From Verticiella alkaliphila (lineage in GTDB: Bacteria > Pseudomonadota > Gammaproteobacteria > Burkholderiales > Burkholderiaceae_B), in contig NZ_JADCNH010000002.1 of the NCBI RefSeq assembly GCF_018904615.1, positions 62,001-126,000 on the forward strand: a stretch of DNA of 64,000 nt, written 5' to 3'. The translations under genes were made by a program, and so were the position numbers. Below are positions 55,051-64,000 of the stretch, one piece after another. Numbering within the stretch: position 1 is the stretch's first letter; the number at the start of each line of letters is the position of its first letter. The notes beneath the pieces are model-generated. The model was not told where the DNA came from and did no database searches. It saw nothing but the letters and a program-made list of their open reading frames with translations.

Positions 55051-56028
55051 ATGACCCCATTGCTGGAGGTTCGCCACCTGCAGGTGGAATTTCCCTCGCG
55101 CCGCGGCACGCTGCGCGCGCTGGATGACGTGTCCTTCACCATCGCCGCAGGCGAGGTGCTGGGCGTCGTCGGGGAGTCCGGTGCGGGCAAATCGCTCACG
55201 GGTGCGTCGATCATCGGGCTGCTCGAGCCGCCGGGGCGCATCGCCTCGGGCGAGATCCTGCTCGATGGCAAGCGCATCGACAACCTGCCGCCCGAGGCCA
55301 TGCGCCGTGTGCGCGGGCGGCAGATCGGCGCGGTGTTCCAGGATCCGCTCACCTCGCTCAACCCCCTCTACACCGTGGGGCGGCAGATCGCCGAGACCAT
55401 CGTCACGCACCTGGACCTGTCCTGGGCCCAGGCGCGCGAGCGCGCGGTCGAATTGCTTGCCGCCACCGGCATCCCGGCGGCGCGCGAGCGGATCGATCAC
55501 TATCCGCACCAGTTCTCGGGCGGCATGCGCCAGCGCGTCGTGATCGCCCTGGCGCTGGCTGCCGAACCCAAGCTCGTGGTGGCCGACGAGCCCACCACGG
55601 CGCTGGACGTGTCCATCCAGGCGCAGATCATCGAGTTGCTCAAGCGTCTGTGCCGCGAGCAGGGCACCGCCGTCATGCTGATCACGCACGACATGGGCGT
55701 GATCGCCGAGACGGCGGATCGCGTGGCCGTGATGTACGCCGGCCGTGTGGCCGAGATCGGGCCGGTGGCCGACGTCATCCATCGTCCGGCGCACCCGTAC
55801 ACGCGCGGCCTGATGGGCTCGATTCCGTCGCTCGAAGCCCACGCCGAGCGGCTCGTGCAGATCGACGGCAGCATGCCGCGGCTCACGGCCATCCCGCCCG
55901 GCTGCGCCTTCAATCCGCGCTGCCCGCAGCGCATGGAGCGCTGCACGCGCGAGCGTCCCGAGCTGCTGCCCGCGGGCGCCTCGCGGGCGGCCTGTTGGCT
56001 GCATGACATGCATCAGGAGGCCGCATGA
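55051..56028 (+). CDS. Dipeptide ABC transporter ATPase (DppD type)
   Basis: The protein has 325 residues. Walker [14 protein letters not shown], signature [16 protein letters not shown], Walker [17 protein letters not shown], and the C-terminal oligopeptide domain [14 protein letters not shown] with cysteines of the iron-sulfur type cluster. It overlaps the next ATPase gene by four bases. Confidence 0.95.
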   Translation: MTPLLEVRHLQVEFPSRRGTLRALDDVSFTIAAGEVLGVVGESGAGKSLTGASIIGLLEPPGRIASGEILLDGKRIDNLPPEAMRRVRGRQIGAVFQDPLTSLNPLYTVGRQIAETIVTHLDLSWAQARERAVELLAATGIPAARERIDHYPHQFSGGMRQRVVIALALAAEPKLVVADEPTTALDVSIQAQIIELLKRLCREQGTAVMLITHDMGVIAETADRVAVMYAGRVAEIGPVADVIHRPAHPYTRGLMGSIPSLEAHAERLVQIDGSMPRLTAIPPGCAFNPRCPQRMERCTRERPELLPAGASRAACWLHDMHQEAA

Positions 56029-57095
56029 CGAAGCCCGCTACCCCGCTCGTGGAAGTCGTCGACGCCGCGCGCTGGTTCGACGTCTCGCCGCCCTGGCTCG
56101 AACGCATGATCTCGCGCCGGCCGCGCGTGGACCTGCGCGCGGTCGACGGCGTCACCTTCACCATTCGCAAGGGCGAGACGCTGGCCCTGGTGGGTGAATC
56201 CGGCTGTGGCAAGTCCACGCTCGCTCGCCTGCTGGTGGGGCTGTATGGCCTCACCCGGGGCGACATCCGCTTCGACGGGCGCTCGCTGACGTCGGTGCAT
56301 GGCGCGCAGGCGCAGGCGCTGCGGCGGCGTCGGCAGATGATCTTCCAGGATCCCTACGCGAGCCTGAACCCGCGCTGGCGCGTGGGGCGGATCATCGCCG
56401 AGCCCCTCAACGCCCTGGCGGACATGACATCCGCACAGAAACGCGAGCGGGTGGACGCCTTGCTGCGCCAAGTCGGGTTGGACCCGGCCGACCGCACACG
56501 CTACCCGCACCAGTTCTCGGGCGGCCAACGCCAGCGCATCTCGATCGCGCGGGCACTGGCGGCGCGGCCGGAATTCCTCGTGTGCGACGAGCCCACCTCG
56601 GCCCTGGACGTGTCCGTGCAGGCGCAGGTGCTCAACCTCATGAAGGACTTGCAGCGCGAGCTGGGCCTCACCTACCTCTTCATCTCGCACAACCTGGCGG
56701 TGGTGCATCACGTGGCCGACCGGGTCGGCGTGATGTACCTGGGCCGGATCGTCGAGTTGGCGCCGCGGGATTCCCTCTTTGCGCGGCCGCTGCATCCGTA
56801 CACGCGGATGCTGTTGTCGGCGATTCCGGATATCCGCGGCGGCGGACACGCCCGCACGCCGGTGGCAGGGGAGGTACCCAATCCGCTCAATCCGCCGCCT
56901 GGCTGCACCTTCCACCCGCGCTGCCCGCATGCGCGGGACGTGTGCCGCCAGGAAGCCCCGGCGTTCCTGCCGGCAAAGGGTGACGCCGAGGTGGCGTGCC
57001 ATGGCGTCGCGCAGGGCTGGCCTGACGTCATGTCGCCGACAGCCGAGAGCGCGGGGCGGCCCGTGGTGCCGATCGCGGTCGAGGCCACTCCCTGA
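56025..57095 (+). CDS. Dipeptide ABC transporter ATPase (DppF type)
   Basis: The protein has 356 residues. Walker [15 protein letters not shown], signature [15 protein letters not shown], Walker [16 protein letters not shown], and C-terminal [15 protein letters not shown] short DppF-like insert ([20 protein letters not shown]) precedes the Walker A. It closes the five-gene peptide uptake operon. Confidence 0.95.
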   Translation: MTKPATPLVEVVDAARWFDVSPPWLERMISRRPRVDLRAVDGVTFTIRKGETLALVGESGCGKSTLARLLVGLYGLTRGDIRFDGRSLTSVHGAQAQALRRRRQMIFQDPYASLNPRWRVGRIIAEPLNALADMTSAQKRERVDALLRQVGLDPADRTRYPHQFSGGQRQRISIARALAARPEFLVCDEPTSALDVSVQAQVLNLMKDLQRELGLTYLFISHNLAVVHHVADRVGVMYLGRIVELAPRDSLFARPLHPYTRMLLSAIPDIRGGGHARTPVAGEVPNPLNPPPGCTFHPRCPHARDVCRQEAPAFLPAKGDAEVACHGVAQGWPDVMSPTAESAGRPVVPIAVEATP

Positions 57096-57345
57096 CGAGG
57101 GGGGGGGCGGGCCAGCAGGCCGCCTGACCGTCGTCCCGGCTCGGGCACAGGCCAGTTTGGTCAGGTGGCCGAGCCACTCGGCCTTTCTGCCTGCGGGACG
57201 ACCGGGCGCGGGGCGTGGCAGGACGTCGCCGTCTGCTCGATGCTGCATTGAACACCGGGGCCGGCTGCGTGCCGGCCCTGAATCGTTTCCTGGAGATCGA
57301 TAAATTAAATAAATCACAATCGTTCTCATTTGGATTGCCTATTGC

Positions 57346-57364
57346 GATGAGAATAATTATCATC
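57346..57364. promoter_or_regulatory. Fur-like box
   Basis: GATGAGAATAATTATCATC matches 14 of 19 positions of the classical Fur consensus GATAATGATAATCATTATC and is nearly palindromic. It lies in an AT-rich patch 31 bp upstream of the DUF2325 ATG (57395), unlike the GC-rich surroundings. Confidence 0.65.
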
Positions 57365-57394
57365 TTCAGCATTCCATCCACCCGGGAGCGACCC

Positions 57395-57772
57395 ATGGCT
57401 CACGCAGCAGCCCTCAGTGCCGTCATCGTAGGCGCCGACCGCCTCGGCAATATCCCCGATCTGTTGAAGCGGCTGAACATCGCGATCACCCACCACATCA
57501 GTGGCCGGGATCCATCCCACCAGAAGAAGACGCTGCAGTTGCCCAGCGGCACCGAGCTCGTCATCCTGCTCACGGATTTCCTCGGCCACAACGTCATGAA
57601 GACCTTCCGCCAAGCCGCGCAGCGCTCCGGCATCCGGGTCGTGGCCTGCCGTCGCTCGGTGTGCAGCATGCAGCAGGCGCTGGAGAACTGTGGCCTGTGC
57701 GATGGCAACGGCGAGGCCTGCGGGCGTGACGCCGCGCAGGAGAAGGTGGTGCGGGTGATGCGTCGGCAGTGA
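57395..57772 (+). CDS. DUF2325-domain protein
   Basis: The protein has 125 residues. AVIVGADRLGNIPDLLKRLN at the start, HHISGRDPSHQKKTLQLP and ELVILLTDFLGHNVMKTFRQ match the DUF2325 family, which has a Rossmann-like fold and unknown function. The C-terminus is Cys-rich (SVCSMQQALENCGLCDGNGE, then ACG). The ATG at 57395 was chosen as the family N-terminus. The Fur-like box upstream suggests iron-dependent expression. A clear terminator follows. Confidence 0.82.
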   Translation: MAHAAALSAVIVGADRLGNIPDLLKRLNIAITHHISGRDPSHQKKTLQLPSGTELVILLTDFLGHNVMKTFRQAAQRSGIRVVACRRSVCSMQQALENCGLCDGNGEACGRDAAQEKVVRVMRRQ

Positions 57773-57883
57773 ACGGCGAGGGCAGGGCAGCCCGCTGCGG
57801 TGGCCATGATGTCGCGTTGCGGGCAAGGCCACCGGCGGTGGCCACGGACCACCGCGCCGGCATCGCCGCCCCCCCGAAATGAC

Positions 57884-57909
57884 AAAGGCGAGCCATCGGC
57901 TCGCCTTTT
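57884..57909. terminator. Rho-independent terminator (bidirectional)
   Basis: AAAGGCGAGCC pairs with GGCTCGCCTTT around ATC, followed by TTTTC. It separates the convergent DUF2325 and NlpC/P60 genes. Confidence 0.85.
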
Positions 57910-57951
57910 CTCATGGGGCCTCGGCTGGGGTGCCGTGGCAGAAGATCCGGA

Positions 57952-58619
57952 TCAGCGTTGAGCCGACGCCAGCTGCGTGGCCGCCTGGGGCAGGCGGCGG
58001 GCGCCGTTGTAGCGGCTCTTCCAGTACCGGCCGGTCATGTCGTCCACGCGCACTTCGCCACCGAGCTCGGGGCGTGCAGGAAGCGATCATTGCCCACGTA
58101 GATGCCGACGTGCGAGTAGCGGCGGCCCATCGTGTTGAAGAAGACGAGGTCGCCACGCTTCAATTCGGCACGGGCGATCTGCTGGCCTTGCTTGGCCTGG
58201 TCGGCCGCGCTGCGCGGCAGGTGCAGGCCCAGCGACTTGCGGGCGATGTACCAGACGAGACCGCTGCAATCGAAGCCGGCGTCAGGCGATGCGCCACCGT
58301 ACTTGTATTGAGTACCAAGGTAGGCCAGCGCCTGGCCCACGAAATCCGCATCCTTGGCGCCGGGCTTGTCCAGCGTGCCTTCCAGGATGGCGGCCGGCGA
58401 GCGACGGTCAATGCGGGTGAGCAGGACACCGATCTCGTCGGTTTCGCCATACGCAAAAAGCCGCGCTTCGGGCGCGGCTTTGATGGGCGTGAGTTCGGCG
58501 GTGGGCTGCGTGGTGCTGGCGCAGCCCGTGAGCAGCAGCAGTGCCATTCCTAGTCCGACGAGCCAGCTCCCCTTTGAAGACGATGCGTTCGATTGTGCGG
58601 GAAACGTGGCGTTCATCAT
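57952..58619 (-). CDS. NlpC/P60 peptidoglycan hydrolase lipoprotein, C-terminal frameshift
   Basis: The intact gene would encode about 222 residues. Lipobox at GMALLLLTGCAS, then an NlpC/P60 domain with Cys in GFDCSGLVWYIARKS, His in RRYSHVGIYVGNDRF and the His in FLHAPSS. In the sequence given, the frame then runs into a stop at about 58035; one missing G in a GG(G) run near 58061 restores GGEVRVDDMTGRYWKSRYNG and a stop at 57952. The catalytic core lies before the break. It would cleave stem peptides of peptidoglycan. Start at 58619 or 58616 (two ATGs in tandem). Confidence 0.85.
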
Positions 58620-58987
58620 GGTGGCGAGGGCAAAAGGAGAGGAATGGCGCGGCTTGCGGACCGCCCGGCACGTCATGAAAAAAGGGGAAAACTGCGGATA
58701 CAACCGACAGGCAGGCTAGACAATACATGCTGTCAGTTTTAAAAGTCAATGAATCAATGGCTTAGGTTTCACACCTTACAGCGTTACGTGAGACGAGATG
58801 TAATCGCATTGGTCACATTCTGCTCATCCACAAATGTAACGGCAGCGAGATGGCGTGTGGGGGCAGGCCCGACTTTGGTCCAACTGCGCCTGTACGGGCA
58901 GGGCGCTATCATCGAGGAAAGCCGCAGGCTGTACACCGTGCCCCCGAGACGGCACGGCCCGGAATCCACAACGAGAAAGGTCACCCG
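58620..58987. other. 368-base divergent region between NlpC/P60 and acs
   Basis: No gene is seen here. It holds the minus-strand promoter at 58720-58749 and a TATCAT -10-like box at 58907-58912 before acs. The DNA around 58740-58850 is AT-richer than its surroundings, as at many promoters. Confidence 0.5.
58720..58749 (-). promoter_or_regulatory. Sigma-70-type promoter for NlpC/P60 gene
   Basis: On the minus strand TTGACT (58749-58744) and TATTGT (58725-58720) are 18 bases apart, about 100 bases before the start at 58619. Matches are five of six and four of six. Confidence 0.5.
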
Positions 58988-60967
<1,980 letters not shown>

Positions 60968-61051
60968 ATCGTGGCCGCTGTGCATGCGTCGCAATGGTGC
61001 ATAGGGTATTCACCTAGTGAACATCCCGGTGCATAAGCTCATAATTTGACG

Positions 61052-61230
61052 CATGCAGTGGAGGAGACGACACCCTGCATGGGGCATAGACGCCGAATGG
61101 CGCAGCGGCAGTAACCCATAAGAATGAAAGAGGAATCCGGGGTGGCCGGGGACGGAGGAAGTCCCGGTCACTCCCCCCTCGACAACGCGGAAGTACCCAA
61201 ATGACAAACGCACCTAGACGGTGCGTTTTT
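61052..61230 (+). ncRNA. Unidentified ~180-nt structured RNA or tiny-ORF transcript
   Basis: CATAAT at 61040-61045 would start a transcript near 61052. Predicted hairpins by eye: CATGCAG/CTGCATG (61052-61081), CGCC/GGCG (61091-61102), a long G/C stem at 61139-61176 with apical GGAGGAA, and the terminator at 61206-61230. I could not match it to 6S, SRP, tmRNA, RNase P or riboswitch consensus sequences known to me. Two tiny frames also fill it (61053-61121, 22 residues; 61124-61204, 26 residues). It lies downstream of acs on the same strand. Confidence 0.4.
61206..61230 (+). terminator. Rho-independent terminator
   Basis: AAACGCACC and GGTGCGTTT pair around TAGAC and run into TTTTT (61226-61230). 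It ends the short transcript downstream of acs. Confidence 0.88.
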
Positions 61231-61365
61231 GCGTTTGTGGTCGTCCCTTATGCGTCAGGCGCAAGCTTGGCGCACGCATCGACGCAGTCAGTCTGACTGC
61301 CTTGTCCCCTTGGGGGCAGAGTCAGGCCTCCTGGCTCCTCGTGCGCAGGTAGCGTCCAACGCAAA

Positions 61366-61393
61366 CGGCGCCAGGCAGGGTTGCCAGGCGCCG
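61366..61393 (-). terminator. Stem-loop terminator after the flavin reductase gene
   Basis: CGGCGCCAGGCA and TGCCAGGCGCCG form a 12-bp stem with one mismatch and a four-base loop, followed by TTT on the minus strand. Confidence 0.55.
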
Positions 61394-61445
61394 TGTCGCG
61401 AGCGCCGGCACGGCCGAACGCTCTGGGCTCTCAGGTAGCCGTGTG

Positions 61446-62249
61446 TCAGGCCACAGCGGGCTCGCACTGCGACAACCGATGCGTGGCTGCCTTGTAATGC
61501 ACCACGGGGCTCGCATCGCTGCACGTCGTGCGGCGGATTTTGCCCACGATGAGATCGTGCGTGCCGAGCGTCTGCGTGCACAGGATCTCGCATTCGAGGC
61601 TCGTCACGGCATCCGTGAGCACGGGCATGCCCTCCGGGCTCACGTCCCAGGCGCCGGTGGCGAAGCGGGCCGGGCCTTGCGGGGCGCACAGCACACTGGA
61701 CATCACGCCTTCGTGATACTCGCCCAGGATGTTCGCCACGAAGCGGCCATTGGCGAGCAGCACCCGATGCATCGACGAGGTCTGGTGCACGAAGAAGCCC
61801 ACCATGGGCGGCTCGGCCGAGATCGAGGTCAGGCTGGAGACCACCATGCCGGCCACGGATTCGCCCGCGCCCGTTGTGATGATGCTGATCCCGCCCGGCA
61901 GGCCACGCATGGCCGCCTTGAATTCCGCCAGCGACACCACGTCGTCGGCGTCGTTGCGGGTGATATGGGCGCGGATGTGGCCATCGGCGTCCACCCAGCC
62001 CGCCTTGGTCGCGTAGGCCACCATGTTGGCAAAGCCTGCTTCCCAGTCCGGATCGCCGGCCTGGTTGGACAGAAAACGCAGCACGGGGGCGGCCAGGCGG
62101 ATGTGGTCTTCGTCCTCGCGCCGGCCGATACGTGCGATCGCCTGCTCAAGCCGGTCCTGAGGCTGAGGATCGATCAGCACGTCGAGCCGCCGGAAGTCTG
62201 CGGGATCACGCAGGGTGATCGCGCCGGCATTGGTCAGGTGAATGCGCAC
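61446..62249 (-). CDS. Flavin reductase-like protein with N-terminal extension
   Basis: The protein has 267 residues. Residues about 105-260 form the flavin reductase domain of HpaC/DIM6 type (MRGLPGGISIITTGAGESVA, SLTSISAEPPMVGFFVHQTS, RFVANILG, HDLIVGKI). The first about 100 residues (QPQDRLEQAIARIGRREDED and GWVDADGHIRAHI) are an extra domain not found in plain HpaC proteins. It likely supplies reduced FMN or FAD to the monooxygenase encoded just upstream. AAGGAG before the GTG at 62249 supports the start. Confidence 0.85.
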   Translation of the reverse strand: MRIHLTNAGAITLRDPADFRRLDVLIDPQPQDRLEQAIARIGRREDEDHIRLAAPVLRFLSNQAGDPDWEAGFANMVAYATKAGWVDADGHIRAHITRNDADDVVSLAEFKAAMRGLPGGISIITTGAGESVAGMVVSSLTSISAEPPMVGFFVHQTSSMHRVLLANGRFVANILGEYHEGVMSSVLCAPQGPARFATGAWDVSPEGMPVLTDAVTSLECEILCTQTLGTHDLIVGKIRRTTCSDASPVVHYKAATHRLSQCEPAVA

Positions 62250-62260
62250 GGTTCAGCTCC

Positions 62261-63325
62261 TTAGGCCGCGTCAGCGGTCTGGTCGATTTCCTTGCGAATC
62301 GCGGGGATGATCTTGTCGCCCCACAGTTCGATCTGCTTGAGCATCGTCTTCTGGTCGAAGTCGCCCAGCTGCGTCTGCAGCGCTATGTGCTTCGGACGCA
62401 GGATGCAGATCTCTTCCAGCATCTTGTCGATGACCTGATTGACCGAGCCCACGGGCAGGTTCTGGCGCAGCTGCTCGAACGACAGATCCGTCTCGGACGG
62501 CACTTCCTTGACCATGTAGCCGTCTTCGGACTGCTGGCGGCGGTACTTCAGGCTCTCGGAGATCCGGCGCTGGAAGCGCGCGTTGTCCAGGTACGAGTCG
62601 ATCTCGGCGCTGTTGTCCGAGGCGTAGCCACAGCGCAGGAAGCCGAACTTCACGTCGCGGTCCAGATCCTTGCCTTCGTCGGCAGCGATCTTCTCCAGAC
62701 GGCCGCGCAGGTTGGCGATCGCGTCGTTGCCGTTGAGCAGCGAGGTCACGAAGAGGTTGTAGTCCTCGCGCACGGCGCGGGCCAGGGTGAGCGGATTGCC
62801 CGAGGTCACCCAGATCGGCGGCATCGGATCCTGGATGCAACGCACGGCGATCGAGCTCGGCGGCACCTTCAGGAACTGGCCTTCGTACTCGAAGATCTTC
62901 TCTTTCAGACCCTTGGGCAGGATGTCCAGGAATTCGTTGTAGATGGCGCCCGAGTTGGCGATGTCCACCCCGAAGCGCTCGAATTCGAACTCTTGGTAGC
63001 CCGAACCCACGCCCAGTTCCAGGCGGCCGTTCGAGACCGTATCGACGAAGCCGACTTCGGCCAAAAAGCGCGCCGGGTGGTACAGCGGCAGGATGCACAC
63101 GGCCGTGCCCAGGCGGATGCGGCTCGTCTTGGCAGCGGCATGCGCCACCGTCATGAGCGGCGAGGGCGACAGCGAATAGTTGTTGAAGTGATGCTCGGCA
63201 TACCAGGCGGTGTTGAAGCCGGCCTGCTCGGCAACGACGGTCTGCTCGATGGAATTGTTGATGACCTGCTGCGAGGTCTGATGGTAGCCCCGTTGCTGGG
63301 CCAGAATGAACACCCCGAATTCCAT
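62261..63325 (-). CDS. Luciferase-like (LLM class) flavin-dependent monooxygenase
   Basis: The protein has 354 residues with the bacterial luciferase TIM barrel: MEFGVFILAQQRGYHQTSQQ, WYAEHHFNNYSLSPSPLMTV, RIRLGTAVCILPLYHPARFL, LELGVGSGYQEFEFERFGVD. It uses reduced flavin, presumably from the flavin reductase gene 11 bases downstream, to oxidise an organic substrate. GGAGG precedes the ATG. A divergent LysR gene lies about 100 bases upstream and probably regulates both. Confidence 0.92.
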   Translation of the reverse strand: MEFGVFILAQQRGYHQTSQQVINNSIEQTVVAEQAGFNTAWYAEHHFNNYSLSPSPLMTVAHAAAKTSRIRLGTAVCILPLYHPARFLAEVGFVDTVSNGRLELGVGSGYQEFEFERFGVDIANSGAIYNEFLDILPKGLKEKIFEYEGQFLKVPPSSIAVRCIQDPMPPIWVTSGNPLTLARAVREDYNLFVTSLLNGNDAIANLRGRLEKIAADEGKDLDRDVKFGFLRCGYASDNSAEIDSYLDNARFQRRISESLKYRRQQSEDGYMVKEVPSETDLSFEQLRQNLPVGSVNQVIDKMLEEICILRPKHIALQTQLGDFDQKTMLKQIELWGDKIIPAIRKEIDQTADAA

Positions 63326-63428
63326 GATGAATCCTCCGTTGTCAGGTTTTGAGGCATTCTAGATTGCGCTTGGTATCATGCGGAATAACCGAAAACAAGC
63401 GTTCTGAGCTGCAAATTCCGGAGGAATC

Positions 63429-64000
63429 ATGGACCGTCTTCGCGCGATGGAGCTTTTTCTGTCGATTTCGCGCACCCAGAGCTTTTCGGAGACGGCGCGG
63501 CTGTTCGGCGTGTCCGCCACCTCGGTGTCGCGGATGATCACGGAATTCGAGAACGAACTGAACGTGAAGCTGTTGCTGCGCTCGACGCGGCAGGTGGTGT
63601 TGAACGAGGCAGGGCAGGAGTACGCCCGTCAACTGGAGGGCATCCTCTGGAGCATCAATGAGGCCCACAACAACATCACGGCCATCCGGGCAGCCCCCAA
63701 GGGCACGCTGCGGGTGCATTCGCGCATGATGTTCGGCCTGGGCGTGCTGCCCCCGCTGATCGCCGAATTCCGCACGCAATATCCCGACATCCACATCGAA
63801 TTGCTGCTGGCCGAGACCAAGGCGGATTTGCGCCGCCAGCAGATCGACATCGACTTTCGCATTGCGCCGCCTGTCGAGGCGGGGCTCAAGCGCCGCATCC
63901 TCTTCAAGAGCGAGCGCCATCTGGTCGCCTCGCCGGCCTACGTGGCGTCCATGCCGCCGCTGACCGAGCCGCGCCAGGTGGCCGAGCACCACTGCCTGCC
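63429..64000 (+). CDS. LysR-family transcriptional regulator (cut by window end)
   Basis: The frame is open from the ATG at 63429 to the window end (about 190 residues seen). HTH at about 5-60: MELFLSISRTQSFSETARLF, GVSATSVSRMITEFENEL. The effector domain begins GTLRVHSRMMFGLGVLPPLI. GGAGG precedes the start. It is divergent from the flavin monooxygenase/reductase pair and is the likely regulator of it. The C-terminal third is outside the window. Confidence 0.92.
   Translation, partial: MDRLRAMELFLSISRTQSFSETARLFGVSATSVSRMITEFENELNVKLLLRSTRQVVLNEAGQEYARQLEGILWSINEAHNNITAIRAAPKGTLRVHSRMMFGLGVLPPLIAEFRTQYPDIHIELLLAETKADLRRQQIDIDFRIAPPVEAGLKRRILFKSERHLVASPAYVASMPPLTEPRQVAEHHCL

Larger units (their letters stand above)
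60968..61445. other. 478-base region holding a short transcription unit
   Basis: No long gene is seen. GGTGCATA repeats (60996-61003, 61028-61035) flank the inverted repeat TTCAC-CTA-GTGAA (61009-61021). A -10-like CATAAT (61040-61045) and a terminator (61206-61230) bound about 180 bases of structured sequence. The remainder, 61231-61445, holds the flavin-reductase terminator and nothing else recognised. Confidence 0.5.

Noticed and set aside
61139-61176. GGAGGAAGTCC resembling an RNase P or SRP RNA core
   Set aside because: Length (about 180 bases) and the remaining conserved blocks of RNase P RNA and SRP RNA are absent.
61050-61230. 6S RNA as identity of the short transcript
   Set aside because: The size is right, but it folds by eye into several separate hairpins rather than one long rod with a central bubble.

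Overview
The window is about 64 kb of high-GC DNA packed with genes. Gene content and order point to a betaproteobacterium of the order Burkholderiales, most likely an Alcaligenaceae (Bordetella/Achromobacter-like) bacterium. The main reasons are three Bug-type (TctC) solute-binding proteins, the rpmH-rnpA-yidD-yidC block, many LysR/GntR/LacI regulators beside small catabolic operons, and GC-rich third codon positions throughout. I see no insertion sequence, prophage, CRISPR array, tRNA or rRNA. This is an organism-level inference from gene families, not a species call.

Layout, left to right. (1) 1-4962: the 3' end of tamB, then a LacI-type regulator, a perfect LacI-style operator, an enolase-superfamily enzyme, a Bug receptor and an AhpD-like protein. 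(2) 4987-15000: a long minus-strand operon under a RutR-like TetR regulator. It holds a cytosine-deaminase-like amidohydrolase, an NMT1-type ABC importer, an FAD oxidase, an S15/CocE hydrolase, a creatininase-like enzyme, an isochorismatase-like hydrolase and a cupin. It looks like a catabolic pathway for an amide-containing, possibly N-heterocyclic compound, and it is the best candidate here for an undescribed system. (3) 14997-19612: an envelope signalling module of FecR-domain protein, CHASE2 adenylate/guanylate cyclase and TPR/beta-barrel outer-membrane protein. (4) 19811-22534: rpmH, rnpA, yidD, yidC, closed by a strong terminator and without dnaA beside it. (5) 22643-26172: gamma-glutamyltransferase, Bug receptor and GntR regulator with its own palindrome, then mnmE, an SDR with an altered active site and another Bug protein.

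(6) 30184-39176: lipoproteins, a YiiX-like hydrolase, two MFS exporters, a LysR regulator, 3-methyladenine glycosylase, a small GNAT, a periplasmic-type binding protein without signal peptide, and a divergent RarD-like/Lrp pair. (7) 39225-44015: a MarR-controlled tripartite drug efflux operon with two matching operator palindromes. (8) 44169-49207: ArsB-like permease, HigBA toxin-antitoxin, a TPR-methyltransferase and a tannase/feruloyl esterase. (9) 49422-57095: ettA and a five-gene dipeptide ABC operon. (10) 57395-64000: a DUF2325 gene behind a Fur-like box, an NlpC/P60 lipoprotein, acs, an unidentified short transcription unit with promoter and terminator, a flavin reductase/flavin monooxygenase pair and a divergent LysR gene cut by the window end.

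Four otherwise well-formed genes (S15 hydrolase, FAD oxidase, outer-membrane efflux factor, NlpC/P60) each carry a single-base frameshift in a short G/C run. That pattern fits sequencing or assembly error at least as well as real gene decay. Coordinates of starts were moved from the longest open frame to the start best supported by family length, ribosome binding site or overlap.
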